From: Acidobacteriaceae bacterium | GTDB taxonomy: Bacteria; Acidobacteriota; Terriglobia; Bryobacterales; Bryobacteraceae | Length of the DNA stretch: 64,000 nucleotides | Reading direction: 5' to 3' | NCBI GenBank assembly: GCA_019240475.1 | Contig: JAFAYI010000007.1 | Coordinates: 1 to 64,000, forward strand | Shown here: piece by piece, positions 9,419-17,970 of the stretch | How the letters are laid out: each line of letters starts with the position of its first letter | Numbering within the stretch: the first letter of the stretch is position 1 | Translations under genes and position numbers: made by a program | The notes under the pieces: model-generated | Told to the model about the DNA's origin: nothing | What the model saw: the letters and a program-made list of their open reading frames with translations, nothing else | Databases searched by the model: none

Positions 9419-11278
9419 GTGCCGGCGTTACAGGCCACCTCCAAGCGCGCATCGAACCAATTTCCGCTCCTGCCATTGATAACGGCGGGGGTGATTATCG
9501 CGGCGCTTTACTTCGGAAAAGAGCTGCTCATACCCTTTGCTCTGGCGCTGTTGCTTAGCTTTCTGCTGGCGCCTCCAGTCACTTGGCTCGAACGGATGCG
9601 CTTAGGCCGCGCCGCGTCCGTGGCCATCGTGCTGGTGCTCGCGTTCTCTATCGCCGGCGGCCTCATCTGGCTGGGGCTCGGCCAATTGACGGGCATCGTC
9701 GCCAGTCTGCCGCAGTACCAGGACAATATCCGTGTCAAACTTCAGGCTCTCCGCAGCCCGGCGGGTCCCGGCCTGGTCAGCGCCGCGGACACCCTCAAGA
9801 ATCTGAAAAACGAGCTTGCCGCGAACGCGCTCAAAGCGGAAAAGCCCCGCGACCAGATCGCGCGCGCGCAGTCTCGCGCAAATCCAAACCCGCCCGCTCC
9901 GGTTCCCGTTGAGATCGTCAATCACGATTCCGGCGTGCTTCAATCGCTAGGCCTTGTCAGCGCCTCGCTTGCCAACGTTCTCGCGATGGCCGCCGCGGTG
10001 GTGGTCCTCACGCTGTTCATGCTTGCCCAGCGCAGTCCTCTCCGGAATCGGCTGTTCGGCCTCTTTGGCCAAACGCATTTGATTCTGATGACCACCGCGC
10101 TCGACGACGCCGCCACTCGCGTCAGCCGCTACCTGCTCACGCAATCTCTCGTTAACGCCTCCTACGGCGCGCTTCTCGGCTTCGGGCTGTATTTTGTCGG
10201 CGTGCCTTACGCGCCGTTCTGGGGCGTTCTCGCCGCCTTGCTGCGCTTCATCCCTTATCTCGGAACGTTCTTTGCCGGCGCTTGCCCGTTTATCCTTTCG
10301 CTCGCCGTATTCGACGGCTGGCAGCGGCCTCTGCTGACGCTCGCGGTCTTTGGCGTCATCGAAATTGCGACGTCCTCGGTCCTTGAACCCTGGCTCTACG
10401 CCACGCGCACCGGCATTTCGTCGCTGGCCATTTTACTTTCCGCGGCCTTCTGGACCTTGATTTGGGGGCCGATCGGGCTCATTCTCTCCACGCCCCTCAC
10501 CGTCTGCCTCGCCGTTTTGGGCCGGCACGTTCCACCGCTCGAATTCCTTTACGTTCTGCTGGGCGATGAGCCGGTCCTCACGGCCGACGTCCGTTTCTAT
10601 CAGCGCCTTCTCGCGATGGACGACGATGAAGCCGACGGAATTGCCGCGCAGGCTCTGAAGGAGAAAACGCTCACCGAGGTCTACGATTCGCTTCTGATTC
10701 CGGCTCTCGGCCTCGCCGAACAGGACCGTCACGAAAACCGGCTGGACGCCGAACGCGCAGCTTTCCTTTTCCAAGCCACCAGCGAGGTAATCCAGGAATT
10801 GGCGGACGATCAAGCCGCGGTGGCCGAAGCCGCGAAGAGCGGCGAGAGCCCAGCCCCTGCGAACCCGCTGTCCATCCTCTGCATGCCCTCGCGCGATCGG
10901 GCCGACGAACTCGCTGGCATGATGCTGGTCGAGCTTGTTCGCCGCCAAGGCAACCACGCGGAGTTGCTTCATCTCGCGGACCTCGACGGCACGAACGCGC
11001 CTGTCAAACGGCCCGGCATCGACGTCTTATTTGTCTCCGCGCTGCCTCCCTTCGCAGTCATTCATGCGCGCTCCGCATGCCGCCGCGCCCGCCAGGCGAA
11101 CCCCGGCGCCAAGATTGTTCTCGGCCTGTGGAACTCCGTGCTGCCGGCGGAAAAAATAGCCGATCGTCTCGGCAAGCCGACATGCGACGCCATCGTCACC
11201 TCGCTCGCCGAAGCCGAGGCTCTGCTCAAGCCGGCCGAAATGCCCGCTGCGGAAGTAGAAACCGCGTCTAGAGCTTAA
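9419..11278 (+). CDS. AI-2E/PerM-family transporter with C-terminal extension
   Basis: A 619-residue protein starting at GTG. Residues about 15-355 are an AI-2E (PerM, UPF0118) transporter: paired N-terminal helices, a soluble loop at about 105-170, then five to six helices including 'PYAPFWGVLAALLRFIPYLG' and 'PLTVCLAVLGRHVPPLEF'. Ordinary members stop near 350-400 residues. Here residues about 375-470 are helical and acidic, and 483-605 look like an alternating alpha/beta Rossmann-type domain ('SILCMPSRDRADELAGMMLV', 'VLFVSALPPFAVIHAR', 'KIVLGLWN') similar in pattern to cobalamin-binding folds but lacking an obvious DxHxxG ligand. Substrate unknown. It is followed by the AhpD-like gene. Confidence 0.85.
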   Translation: MPALQATSKRASNQFPLLPLITAGVIIAALYFGKELLIPFALALLLSFLLAPPVTWLERMRLGRAASVAIVLVLAFSIAGGLIWLGLGQLTGIVASLPQYQDNIRVKLQALRSPAGPGLVSAADTLKNLKNELAANALKAEKPRDQIARAQSRANPNPPAPVPVEIVNHDSGVLQSLGLVSASLANVLAMAAAVVVLTLFMLAQRSPLRNRLFGLFGQTHLILMTTALDDAATRVSRYLLTQSLVNASYGALLGFGLYFVGVPYAPFWGVLAALLRFIPYLGTFFAGACPFILSLAVFDGWQRPLLTLAVFGVIEIATSSVLEPWLYATRTGISSLAILLSAAFWTLIWGPIGLILSTPLTVCLAVLGRHVPPLEFLYVLLGDEPVLTADVRFYQRLLAMDDDEADGIAAQALKEKTLTEVYDSLLIPALGLAEQDRHENRLDAERAAFLFQATSEVIQELADDQAAVAEAAKSGESPAPANPLSILCMPSRDRADELAGMMLVELVRRQGNHAELLHLADLDGTNAPVKRPGIDVLFVSALPPFAVIHARSACRRARQANPGAKIVLGLWNSVLPAEKIADRLGKPTCDAIVTSLAEAEALLKPAEMPAAEVETASRA

Positions 11279-11331
11279 CGTCCAGGCGCGCGCTGTAGCC
11301 GTGTTAAGGTACCTTCTTGAGGACAACCTGA

Positions 11332-11961
11332 ATGGAGCCGATGTTTCTCAAAGATGTCGAATCCCACAAAGGGGACGACAACTACACGCGCGCGATTGAG
11401 ATGATGAAGCGCGCCGGTCAGGAATATCCGCGGATCCTGCACATGTTCTCTTTCAAGATCGCCGCAACCACTCACCTGGAGCGCTTCACCCAAGAGATGA
11501 TGCGCGAAGCGGCGCCCCTCTCTCCCGGTATCCGCGAGTTGATCGCGGCGTATACGTCGCACCTGAACGCATGCCCGTTTTGAACGAAGTCTCACGCCGC
11601 GGTCGCGGCGGAACTGTTAGGCAGCGAGGAGTTGGTGGCGGGAGTACTGGCCGATCTGGAGACATCGCAGCTCTCGGAACCCGAGAAGGCTCTGTTCCGC
11701 TTCGTCCGCAAGGTCAACGGGGAGTCTGTCTCCATCCAGCCCGCCGACATTGAAACTCTGCATCGGGCCGGCTTCAGCGACGAAGCGATCTATTACGCGA
11801 TCACCGTTTGCGCTCTGTTCAACTTCTACAATCGATGGATCGACGCAAGCGGCGTGCGCCCCATGAGCGACGAAGCGCACAGGAACGGCGCGAAACGGTC
11901 GGCCCTGCATGGTTATTCGCGAAGTTCTCAGCCGCCGCCGCAAATGCCTGCCGATAAATGA
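11332..11961 (+). CDS. AhpD-like protein, candidate selenoprotein (UGA at codon 84)
   Basis: Two blocks in one frame make a single 209-residue AhpD/carboxymuconolactone-decarboxylase-fold protein interrupted by one TGA at 11581-11583. The TGA falls exactly where the second Cys of the AhpD redox motif should be: Cys81-Pro-Phe-[UGA84]-Thr-Lys-Ser-His88, matching CxxCxxxH. Downstream 'SHAAVAAELLG' and the C-terminal helices ('AGFSDEAIYYAITVCALFNFYNRW') are typical of the peroxidase-related AhpD family, and no other stop occurs. ATG 11332 has a GAGGA site about nine bases upstream. Reading UGA as selenocysteine gives a Cys-Sec peroxidase/disulfide centre. A nonsense mutation or sequencing error is the alternative. 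No sel genes lie in the window. Confidence 0.75.
11595..11610 (+). promoter_or_regulatory. SECIS-like hairpin after in-frame UGA
   Basis: CGCCGC-GGTC-GCGGCG forms a perfect six-pair stem with a four-base loop GGTC. It starts exactly 11 bases after the UGA, as in the Escherichia coli fdhF element, whose loop also contains GGUC. Guanines at the first loop positions fit the general bacterial SECIS rule. The bulged U of the E. coli element is not seen. The bases also encode HAAVAA in a GC-rich gene, so chance pairing is possible. Confidence 0.55.
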
Positions 11962-11987
11962 ATCCCTGCGCGCTTTTTTCGAGCGCG

Positions 11988-14558
11988 TTATTCGTGGCGC
12001 AACGCCGTCATTGGATCTACGCGCGACGCTCTCGCCGCGGGCCCATATCCAGCGACCGCGGCGCATGCAATCAGAGTCAGCACGGCGCCCGCAAGCGTTA
12101 ACGGATCGTTCGGCTTGACGCCGAACAGAAACGATTTCAAGAACGTGGTCGCTTCCCAGGCCGCCGCCAATCCCAGCGCGAGACCGGCCGCGCCCATCGT
12201 CAATACTTCGCGCATCACCATCCAGATCACGCCCCTGCGAGCCGCTCCGAGAGCCATTCGGATTCCGATTTCGCCGGTCCGCCGGCTGACCGCGTACGCC
12301 ATGGTTCCGTAAAGGCCGAAGCACGCCATGATGAGCGCCAGCGCGCCGAAACAACTGCAAAGGTCCGCGAACGTTCGCTCATGGACGATGGTGGTGTCGA
12401 TGACGCGGGCCTGCGTCGTCAGCTCGGCGACTGGAACCTGCGGCGCCGCCTCATGCACGATCCGCCGCACCGAATTGGCTAGAGCAAACGGATCGCCGGC
12501 CGTGCGCAGCTCGAAGTACATCCACTCGATCGGCCGTCTGCCCGGCGCCTGCAGATACGGAACGTAGGTAACAGGCGGAGCCTCTTGTTTCAGCGAACTA
12601 TAGCGAACCGACTTGGCCACCCCGACGATCTCTAAATCTTGACCGTCCTTTCCGCCAAATCGAAAATTTCGGCCCAGGGGCGATACTCGCGGGAAGTATT
12701 TTTTCACGAAAGCTTCGTTTACGACCGCCACCCCTGGAGCGCCGGCGCGATCGCGATCGTCAATGCCTCTGCCGCTCAAGAGAGGAATCTGCATGGTCTG
12801 GAAAAAATCCGGCCCGATCTCGACCACCGATGTCAACGACGGATGATCTTCGTCGCTGGGAATGCCGGGAATAATGACGTCGGTCCTGCTGTTCGATTCG
12901 GAAACCAACGGCATGTGGCTTTGCGTTGCGCTACGCACGCCCGGTATGGCGATGAAGCGCGTTCGGAGGTCCGCGTAGAGCATCTTGAGGGCATCGCCGC
13001 GGTAGCCTGCCTGAACGGCATCCAAACGGAAGAGCAGCACGTTCTCGCGATTAAACCCGATGTCCACGGCCCGCAGATTTTGCAAGGTGCGCAGAAAGAG
13101 TCCTGCCGCGGCCACCAGCAGGAGCGAAATCGCGATCTGCGAAATTACCAGCGCGTGACTCAATCCGAACGGAATCCCAAAGCGGCGTCTGGCGGCGCGC
13201 GCCTGGCTCGCGCGGGCTTCCTTCAAGGCGGGCGAGATGTCGACCCGGCTGCTTTGAATCGCGGGCGCGAGGCCGAACAACATCCCGGCCACAAGCGCTA
13301 CCAGGAACGTGAACCCCAACACCTCCCAATCGAGCTGCGCGCCCAGCGTAAAGTCCGGCCTGCCATTGGCCAGCAGCAGCGTGATCGCGCGGATTCCGAG
13401 CACCGCGACAGCTAACCCGAGCAATGCGCCCCCCAACGCCAGCAGCAAACTCTCCGTGAGAAGCTGGCGAATAACTCGCAGGCGTCCGGCGCCGAGGCTG
13501 AGACGTACCGCCATTTCGCGGCGGCGCGCCTCGGACCGCGAGAGCAGCAGGTTCGCGAGGTTGGCGCAGGCGATCGCCAGGATTAGACCCACCATCGTCA
13601 TCAGAACCACGAGCGGTTTCGAATATTCTCTGCGGAGCGAATCGACTCCGGAGCCGCCCGGCTGCAGCCACAACCGGGGAAGCGTCGCGCGCTCTTTGGG
13701 CTTTTGCACGGTGGCGTTTACCCACAGTGCAAATTTCCCGCCGGCTTCGGCTTGCGCCTGCGCGAGCGTGACTCCGGGCTTGAGCCGGCCCATCATTTCG
13801 ATCCAGTAGGAGCGGCTGTCGATGAACCGCCCGGCTTGGTCGTTGTAGTGATCGAACTCGATCACCGGCAACGCGTGAACGGGAACGAAGAGCTGCACCG
13901 GAGACTTCGGATGTACGCCCGCAAAACCAGGCGGAGCGACGCCTATGACGGTGAAGGGCTTTCCGTTAAGTAGGACAGATTTTCCGACGATGTCCGCGCG
14001 GCCGCCTAGCGATCCCTGCCAAAAACTGTAGGCAATCGCAATCGCGGGAGTGGCGCCCGCCCGGTCGTCTTCGGGCTGGATCAGCCTGCCCGCCGCCGGC
14101 CGGATTCCTAAGCCGCTGAAGTAGCGCCCCGACACGTACTCACTGGGCACCAGATGCGCTTCGAGATCCAGCACCAGGTCGAGTTCCCCGGCGTGCGCGA
14201 AACCGAACAGCGTCGAAAACACGTGGTTGTTGTCGCGCAGCATCTCATAGGCCGTATATGGAAAGTTACCGCTCACCACGCTTCCGTCTGGCTCATCGTG
14301 AGACGACCCATTGAAGCTCTGCGCGACCGCGGGTTCGGCCTTGGCGCGCCAGTTGACTAGGACCAGTTGCTCCGGGTGCGACACCGGCAGAGCGCGCAGA
14401 AAGATCGCGTCGAGAAAGCTATAGATGGCGGTGTTCGCGCCGATCCCGAGCGCGAGCGAAGCCACGGCCACCAGAGTGAATAGCTTGTTGGCGCCCATGG
14501 ACCGCAAGCCGTATCGCGCGTCTTGCTGGAGCTGCTCCCAAATTTTCCATGTCCGCAT
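11988..14558 (-). CDS. ADOP-family FtsX/MacB-type ABC permease
   Basis: An 856-residue permease with the duplicated MacB_PCD-FtsX layout. The N-terminus 'IWEQLQQDARYGLRSMGANK' leads into a first helix 'LFTLVAVASLALGIGANTAI' region; a central FtsX block lies near residues 320-440 ('VVLMTMVGLILAIACANLAN', 'EMAVRLSLGAGRLRVIRQLL'), and a second near 745-850 ending 'RASRVDPMTALRHE'. Very similar architecture to the genes at 4743-7172 and 46421-48871, but not a recent tandem copy. No ATP-binding partner is adjacent. Role in export or envelope function is inferred from MacB precedent only. Confidence 0.88.
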   Translation of the reverse strand: MRTWKIWEQLQQDARYGLRSMGANKLFTLVAVASLALGIGANTAIYSFLDAIFLRALPVSHPEQLVLVNWRAKAEPAVAQSFNGSSHDEPDGSVVSGNFPYTAYEMLRDNNHVFSTLFGFAHAGELDLVLDLEAHLVPSEYVSGRYFSGLGIRPAAGRLIQPEDDRAGATPAIAIAYSFWQGSLGGRADIVGKSVLLNGKPFTVIGVAPPGFAGVHPKSPVQLFVPVHALPVIEFDHYNDQAGRFIDSRSYWIEMMGRLKPGVTLAQAQAEAGGKFALWVNATVQKPKERATLPRLWLQPGGSGVDSLRREYSKPLVVLMTMVGLILAIACANLANLLLSRSEARRREMAVRLSLGAGRLRVIRQLLTESLLLALGGALLGLAVAVLGIRAITLLLANGRPDFTLGAQLDWEVLGFTFLVALVAGMLFGLAPAIQSSRVDISPALKEARASQARAARRRFGIPFGLSHALVISQIAISLLLVAAAGLFLRTLQNLRAVDIGFNRENVLLFRLDAVQAGYRGDALKMLYADLRTRFIAIPGVRSATQSHMPLVSESNSRTDVIIPGIPSDEDHPSLTSVVEIGPDFFQTMQIPLLSGRGIDDRDRAGAPGVAVVNEAFVKKYFPRVSPLGRNFRFGGKDGQDLEIVGVAKSVRYSSLKQEAPPVTYVPYLQAPGRRPIEWMYFELRTAGDPFALANSVRRIVHEAAPQVPVAELTTQARVIDTTIVHERTFADLCSCFGALALIMACFGLYGTMAYAVSRRTGEIGIRMALGAARRGVIWMVMREVLTMGAAGLALGLAAAWEATTFLKSFLFGVKPNDPLTLAGAVLTLIACAAVAGYGPAARASRVDPMTALRHE

Positions 14559-14582
14559 GGCGCCGGCGCTCGCAGTTGAAGC

Positions 14583-15239
14583 CTAGACCGGCAGGAACTG
14601 TTTCAAAGGTTCGAACATCGTCTGCACGAACGACACCGCCGCGTCGGTGGCGCTCTGGGTATCTCCGCCTGCTACCGGCACGATCACTCGTACGAGCGAT
14701 GTGTCGCTGCGGTTATAGCGGATCGAATCGGTAACCGTAAAAATCTTGGCGGCGTATTCGCTTGCAATTACGCGGTTGTGCGATTGGTACCAGTAAAGAA
14801 CCACGTCCTGGTTATCCCCGTGCGCGACTATGTAGCGGTTCACGTGGATCGGATCCGGTTCGCCCGCCACGCGAATATCAATGGTTCCGGATTGAGACGG
14901 CGCCCAGCCGCTGCCGGGCAGGCAGTTCTTCGGAGAATGCGGCGCTTTGCCGGTCCGCTGAGTCTCGAAGTACGCGACAAACAAGGTTGCCATCCGGCCG
15001 GTGGTCTTGTCTTGGTAAATGCGAGATAGTAAGTCGTCCGCCTTTAGTATTTCGAGCGTCTGTTTGTCGATATCGACGTTCTGAACCAATGCCCAATTGC
15101 TAGCGCCGAGCGTAAACTGATCGAGCGGCCGATGAGGGGGCGTCCTTTCGCTGCGCGAGAATCCATAAAAAGCCGCCGCCTGCAGCAACAGCACAATTGT
15201 CAATATCCGCGCGCTCTTGGTCTCTAACAGCCCGCTCAT
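14583..15239 (-). CDS. epsI: EpsI-family exosortase-associated protein
   Basis: A 218-residue protein with one N-terminal helix (about 10-27) and an extracytoplasmic domain of the EpsI/DUF3485 family: 'NCLPGSGW', 'VNRYIVAHGDNQDVVLYWYQ' and 'DTSLVRVIVPV' are typical blocks. In related systems EpsI-type proteins accompany or are fused to exosortase and take part in exopolysaccharide-linked protein sorting; their chemistry is unresolved. The ATG overlaps the stop of the exosortase gene by four bases, so the two are translationally coupled. No polysaccharide genes are nearby. Confidence 0.85.
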   Translation of the reverse strand: MSGLLETKSARILTIVLLLQAAAFYGFSRSERTPPHRPLDQFTLGASNWALVQNVDIDKQTLEILKADDLLSRIYQDKTTGRMATLFVAYFETQRTGKAPHSPKNCLPGSGWAPSQSGTIDIRVAGEPDPIHVNRYIVAHGDNQDVVLYWYQSHNRVIASEYAAKIFTVTDSIRYNRSDTSLVRVIVPVAGGDTQSATDAAVSFVQTMFEPLKQFLPV

Positions 15240-16117
15240 GCCTGCGCCTTCCGGGTCTTCTTCGTCGCCAGATTGATGAGCCGGTGCACGATCACGAGCG
15301 CAACCAGGGCGACGACGAAAACGATATACCCTTCCATCTCATGATACGCGCCTTGCGCGAGCTTGGTGTTGATCTCGGAAAGCCATCCGGTCACCGCCAC
15401 GCGGATTGCATTCGCGCAGATCGCAATCGGAATCGTCGCGGCGAGCAGCGCCCACCGCATCCACACCCGCTTATCGGTGAAATACGCATAGACGAGGGAC
15501 AGGAAGCCGAGCGACAGCAGGGAACGGATTCCGCTGCACGCCTCCGCCACGTCCAGGGTCTGGCTGGGAAGCTGCAGCGTATTGCCGGATCGAAGCACCG
15601 GAATGCCCATCCATTCGATGAGTTGTTCGCCGAGCGCCGCGGCCAGCATCTGCAGCTTCAAAGTCAGTTGCGCGTAGATGATGGCCGGAATGGGAATCAT
15701 GAACAGCATCAGCAAGAGCGGAAACAGCAGTTCTTTCACCCAGCGCGTGCCGCCTAAGTACAGAACCACGCCGAACAACGCGATGATGAAAGCGAGCCGC
15801 GCCGTGAACAGTTCGGCGCCGAGCGTGGCCGCCAGCGCTTCGAGCGCTGCAAAGACCACCAGCACCAGGCCCCAGCCGCTCGGCTGGCGGGGCGTTGCCG
15901 CCAAAATGTCGCGCCGTCTCCAGGCTATGAAACCGGCTACGATAGGCACCAGGAATCCATGGCCCATGTCTTCGTCGGTCGCCCACTGGACTCCCAGCCG
16001 ATACAAAATTGGGGCATAGCATAGGATCAGTAATCCACCGAACCACGCTATGGGTTGCCAGGAAACTCTGGCCGATCGCTTCACCTGCGTCGACGGGGCA
16101 ACAGGCACGCTTACCAT
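15236..16117 (-). CDS. Exosortase (EpsH/Xrt family)
   Basis: A 293-residue polytopic inner-membrane transpeptidase of the exosortase family, which in other bacteria cleaves PEP-CTERM-type sorting signals. The three expected active-site residues are visible: Cys194 in AEACSGIRSL, Arg239 in ANAIRVAVTG, and His259 in YHEMEGYIVF, all on the periplasmic face of the predicted helices. About eight hydrophobic segments are present. A purine-rich ribosome site precedes ATG 16117. It is coupled to epsI downstream and divergent from the S55 gene. No protein with a recognisable PEP-CTERM tail was found in this window, so its substrates lie elsewhere. Confidence 0.92.
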   Translation of the reverse strand: MVSVPVAPSTQVKRSARVSWQPIAWFGGLLILCYAPILYRLGVQWATDEDMGHGFLVPIVAGFIAWRRRDILAATPRQPSGWGLVLVVFAALEALAATLGAELFTARLAFIIALFGVVLYLGGTRWVKELLFPLLLMLFMIPIPAIIYAQLTLKLQMLAAALGEQLIEWMGIPVLRSGNTLQLPSQTLDVAEACSGIRSLLSLGFLSLVYAYFTDKRVWMRWALLAATIPIAICANAIRVAVTGWLSEINTKLAQGAYHEMEGYIVFVVALVALVIVHRLINLATKKTRKAQA

Positions 16118-16167
16118 GAAAGAAGTTCTCTTCAGTTAATCACAACATTAGTGTGAGGAACCGTTCT

Positions 16168-17970
16168 TTGGATACCACTGTTCGCGTCCGGCGGCCACTT
16201 GGGGAATTTCGAGTTATTGCCGCACCCCTGTTGTTCTGCCTGTTCTGGCCCTTTGTTGCGCATGCTCAAGCCTTCTATCCTTTAAAAGACGTTCGCCCCG
16301 GTCTTCGTGGCGTCGGGCGCACAGTATTCAACGGAAACCACATTGAAGAGTTCCAGGTGGAAATCCTGGGAACGCTCGAAAACCTCACTCCGAAACAGAC
16401 CATCATCCTCGCAAAGCTATCGGGCGGCCCGCTTGCCGAAACCGGCGTACTCCAAGGCATGAGCGGAAGTCCCGTATATATAGACGGCAAACTCGTGGGG
16501 GCGATTGCCCTCGGCTTTCCGTTTTCAAAGGAACCGATTGCAGGCATTCAACCGATCGAAGACATGGTGGCCGATGCCCGCCCTCCATCCGCCGCTCCCC
16601 TGCCGAAATCCGCTCTATCTTTTCGCCGCGTCCCTCCTGTTTCTGCTCTCTCCTCTTCCTTCGGCAGTTTGAGCGAAATCTTGAGCCCGGTGGCTTTTTC
16701 CGGCTTCACCCCGGCCACGCTCGAGACCTTTGGGACCGAATTCCGGCGCCTCGGCCTCTCGCCTCAACAGGGAGTGTCCTCGGGCAGCCCAACGTCTCAG
16801 CGATATTCCGGAACCGTCACCCCCGGTTCCATGATCAGCGTCCAATTGCTCAGCGGCGACATGTCCATTAGTGCTGATGGGACAGTGACTTACGTCGATG
16901 GCAATCGAGTCTATGCATTCGGGCACCGTTTTCTGGATTCAGGCGCCACCGACCTGCCCTTTGCCCGCGCGGACGTAGTGGCGCTATTGCCATCCGTCAA
17001 CACCTCGTTTAAGCTTTCGGCTTCCCGTGAATGGGTCGGCAGCATGACCAGGGACCGCAGCACCGCGATCGCTGGCGAAATCGGCCGGCATGCCCACACC
17101 GTGCCGCTCGCCATTACCGTCCGATCCGCTTCCACCGGTATTCACGACTATCGCATGCATGTAGTCGAGGACCGCCTGCTGACCCCGTTCGTAACGCAGA
17201 CCGCGCTCTTTTCCGTCATGGACGCCACCGAGCGCGCGGTCGGGGCCGGTACTCTCCGTTTGCACGGGCAGGTCGATTTCGAGGGCAATATTCCACCCTT
17301 GCTGATTCGCGATGTCTTCATCAGCGACAACGCCCTGCCCCAACAGGCCTCGGCCGATGCCGTGGTTCCGCTCAGCTTCGTGCTGGGCGCCGGATTTGCC
17401 AACCTGCGCTTGAAGAACATTTCCTTCCAATTGGAACCCGTCGACTCCAAGCGGCAGTTGCACATTGCTCAGGCTTGGGCGTCCAAACACGAGGCCCGGC
17501 CCGGCGATACCGTCGAGATCACCGCCGTTCTTCAAGGTGAAAATGGAGTCGAGCTGACTCGCGTGGCGACCTATCGCGTTCCGGTCGGAGCTTCTGCCGG
17601 CCCCCTGAACTTCACCGTCAGCGACGCAGCCACTTTGAACTTCCCCGACTTCGCCGGAATGAGCCAATCCGCCCTGCGCGACCCCGGCGAGCTGGTGCGC
17701 GCCATCAACGATTACCGTTCGAGCGATGCCGCTTATGTACGTGTCTGGCGACAGGAGCCCGCCTTTACGGTGGCTGGGCCGGCCCCCGGTGGCGAGCTGA
17801 CCGATCCTCCGCCCTCTGTCATGCTGATCCTCGCCGATCCGTCTTCTTCTGTCACCACGAATCCGGCCCTGACTCTCACGCGCGGGTCCGGGCTTGCGGA
17901 GCTTACGATTCCGGTCGCCGGGTTCTCGGTAAGCGGCGCGAAGACCGTCCAAGTGGAAGTCAAAGAGTGA
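16168..17970 (+). CDS. SpoIVB-like S55 peptidase-domain exported protein
   Basis: A 600-residue exported protein. I prefer the TTG at 16168, which has a GAGGA site eight bases upstream; a GTG at 16153 without a clear site is the alternative. A signal peptide ends near 'FVAHAQA'. Residues about 30-300 match the SpoIVB peptidase S55 domain: 'LKDVRPGLRGVGRTVF', then GMSGSPVY at about 97-104 containing the expected nucleophile Ser, and 'DGNRVYAFGHRFL'. In Bacillus SpoIVB this domain cleaves a signalling protease regulator; here there is no sporulation context, so the target is unknown. C-terminal beta-rich modules follow. Its stop overlaps the start of the propeller gene by four bases. Confidence 0.82.
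   Translation: MDTTVRVRRPLGEFRVIAAPLLFCLFWPFVAHAQAFYPLKDVRPGLRGVGRTVFNGNHIEEFQVEILGTLENLTPKQTIILAKLSGGPLAETGVLQGMSGSPVYIDGKLVGAIALGFPFSKEPIAGIQPIEDMVADARPPSAAPLPKSALSFRRVPPVSALSSSFGSLSEILSPVAFSGFTPATLETFGTEFRRLGLSPQQGVSSGSPTSQRYSGTVTPGSMISVQLLSGDMSISADGTVTYVDGNRVYAFGHRFLDSGATDLPFARADVVALLPSVNTSFKLSASREWVGSMTRDRSTAIAGEIGRHAHTVPLAITVRSASTGIHDYRMHVVEDRLLTPFVTQTALFSVMDATERAVGAGTLRLHGQVDFEGNIPPLLIRDVFISDNALPQQASADAVVPLSFVLGAGFANLRLKNISFQLEPVDSKRQLHIAQAWASKHEARPGDTVEITAVLQGENGVELTRVATYRVPVGASAGPLNFTVSDAATLNFPDFAGMSQSALRDPGELVRAINDYRSSDAAYVRVWRQEPAFTVAGPAPGGELTDPPPSVMLILADPSSSVTTNPALTLTRGSGLAELTIPVAGFSVSGAKTVQVEVKE

Noticed and set aside
11332..11583. AhpD-like gene as a frameshifted pseudogene
   Set aside because: Both halves are in the same frame, so no frameshift is needed; only one UGA at a catalytic Cys position separates them. 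A simple nonsense mutation remains possible and is noted in the finding.
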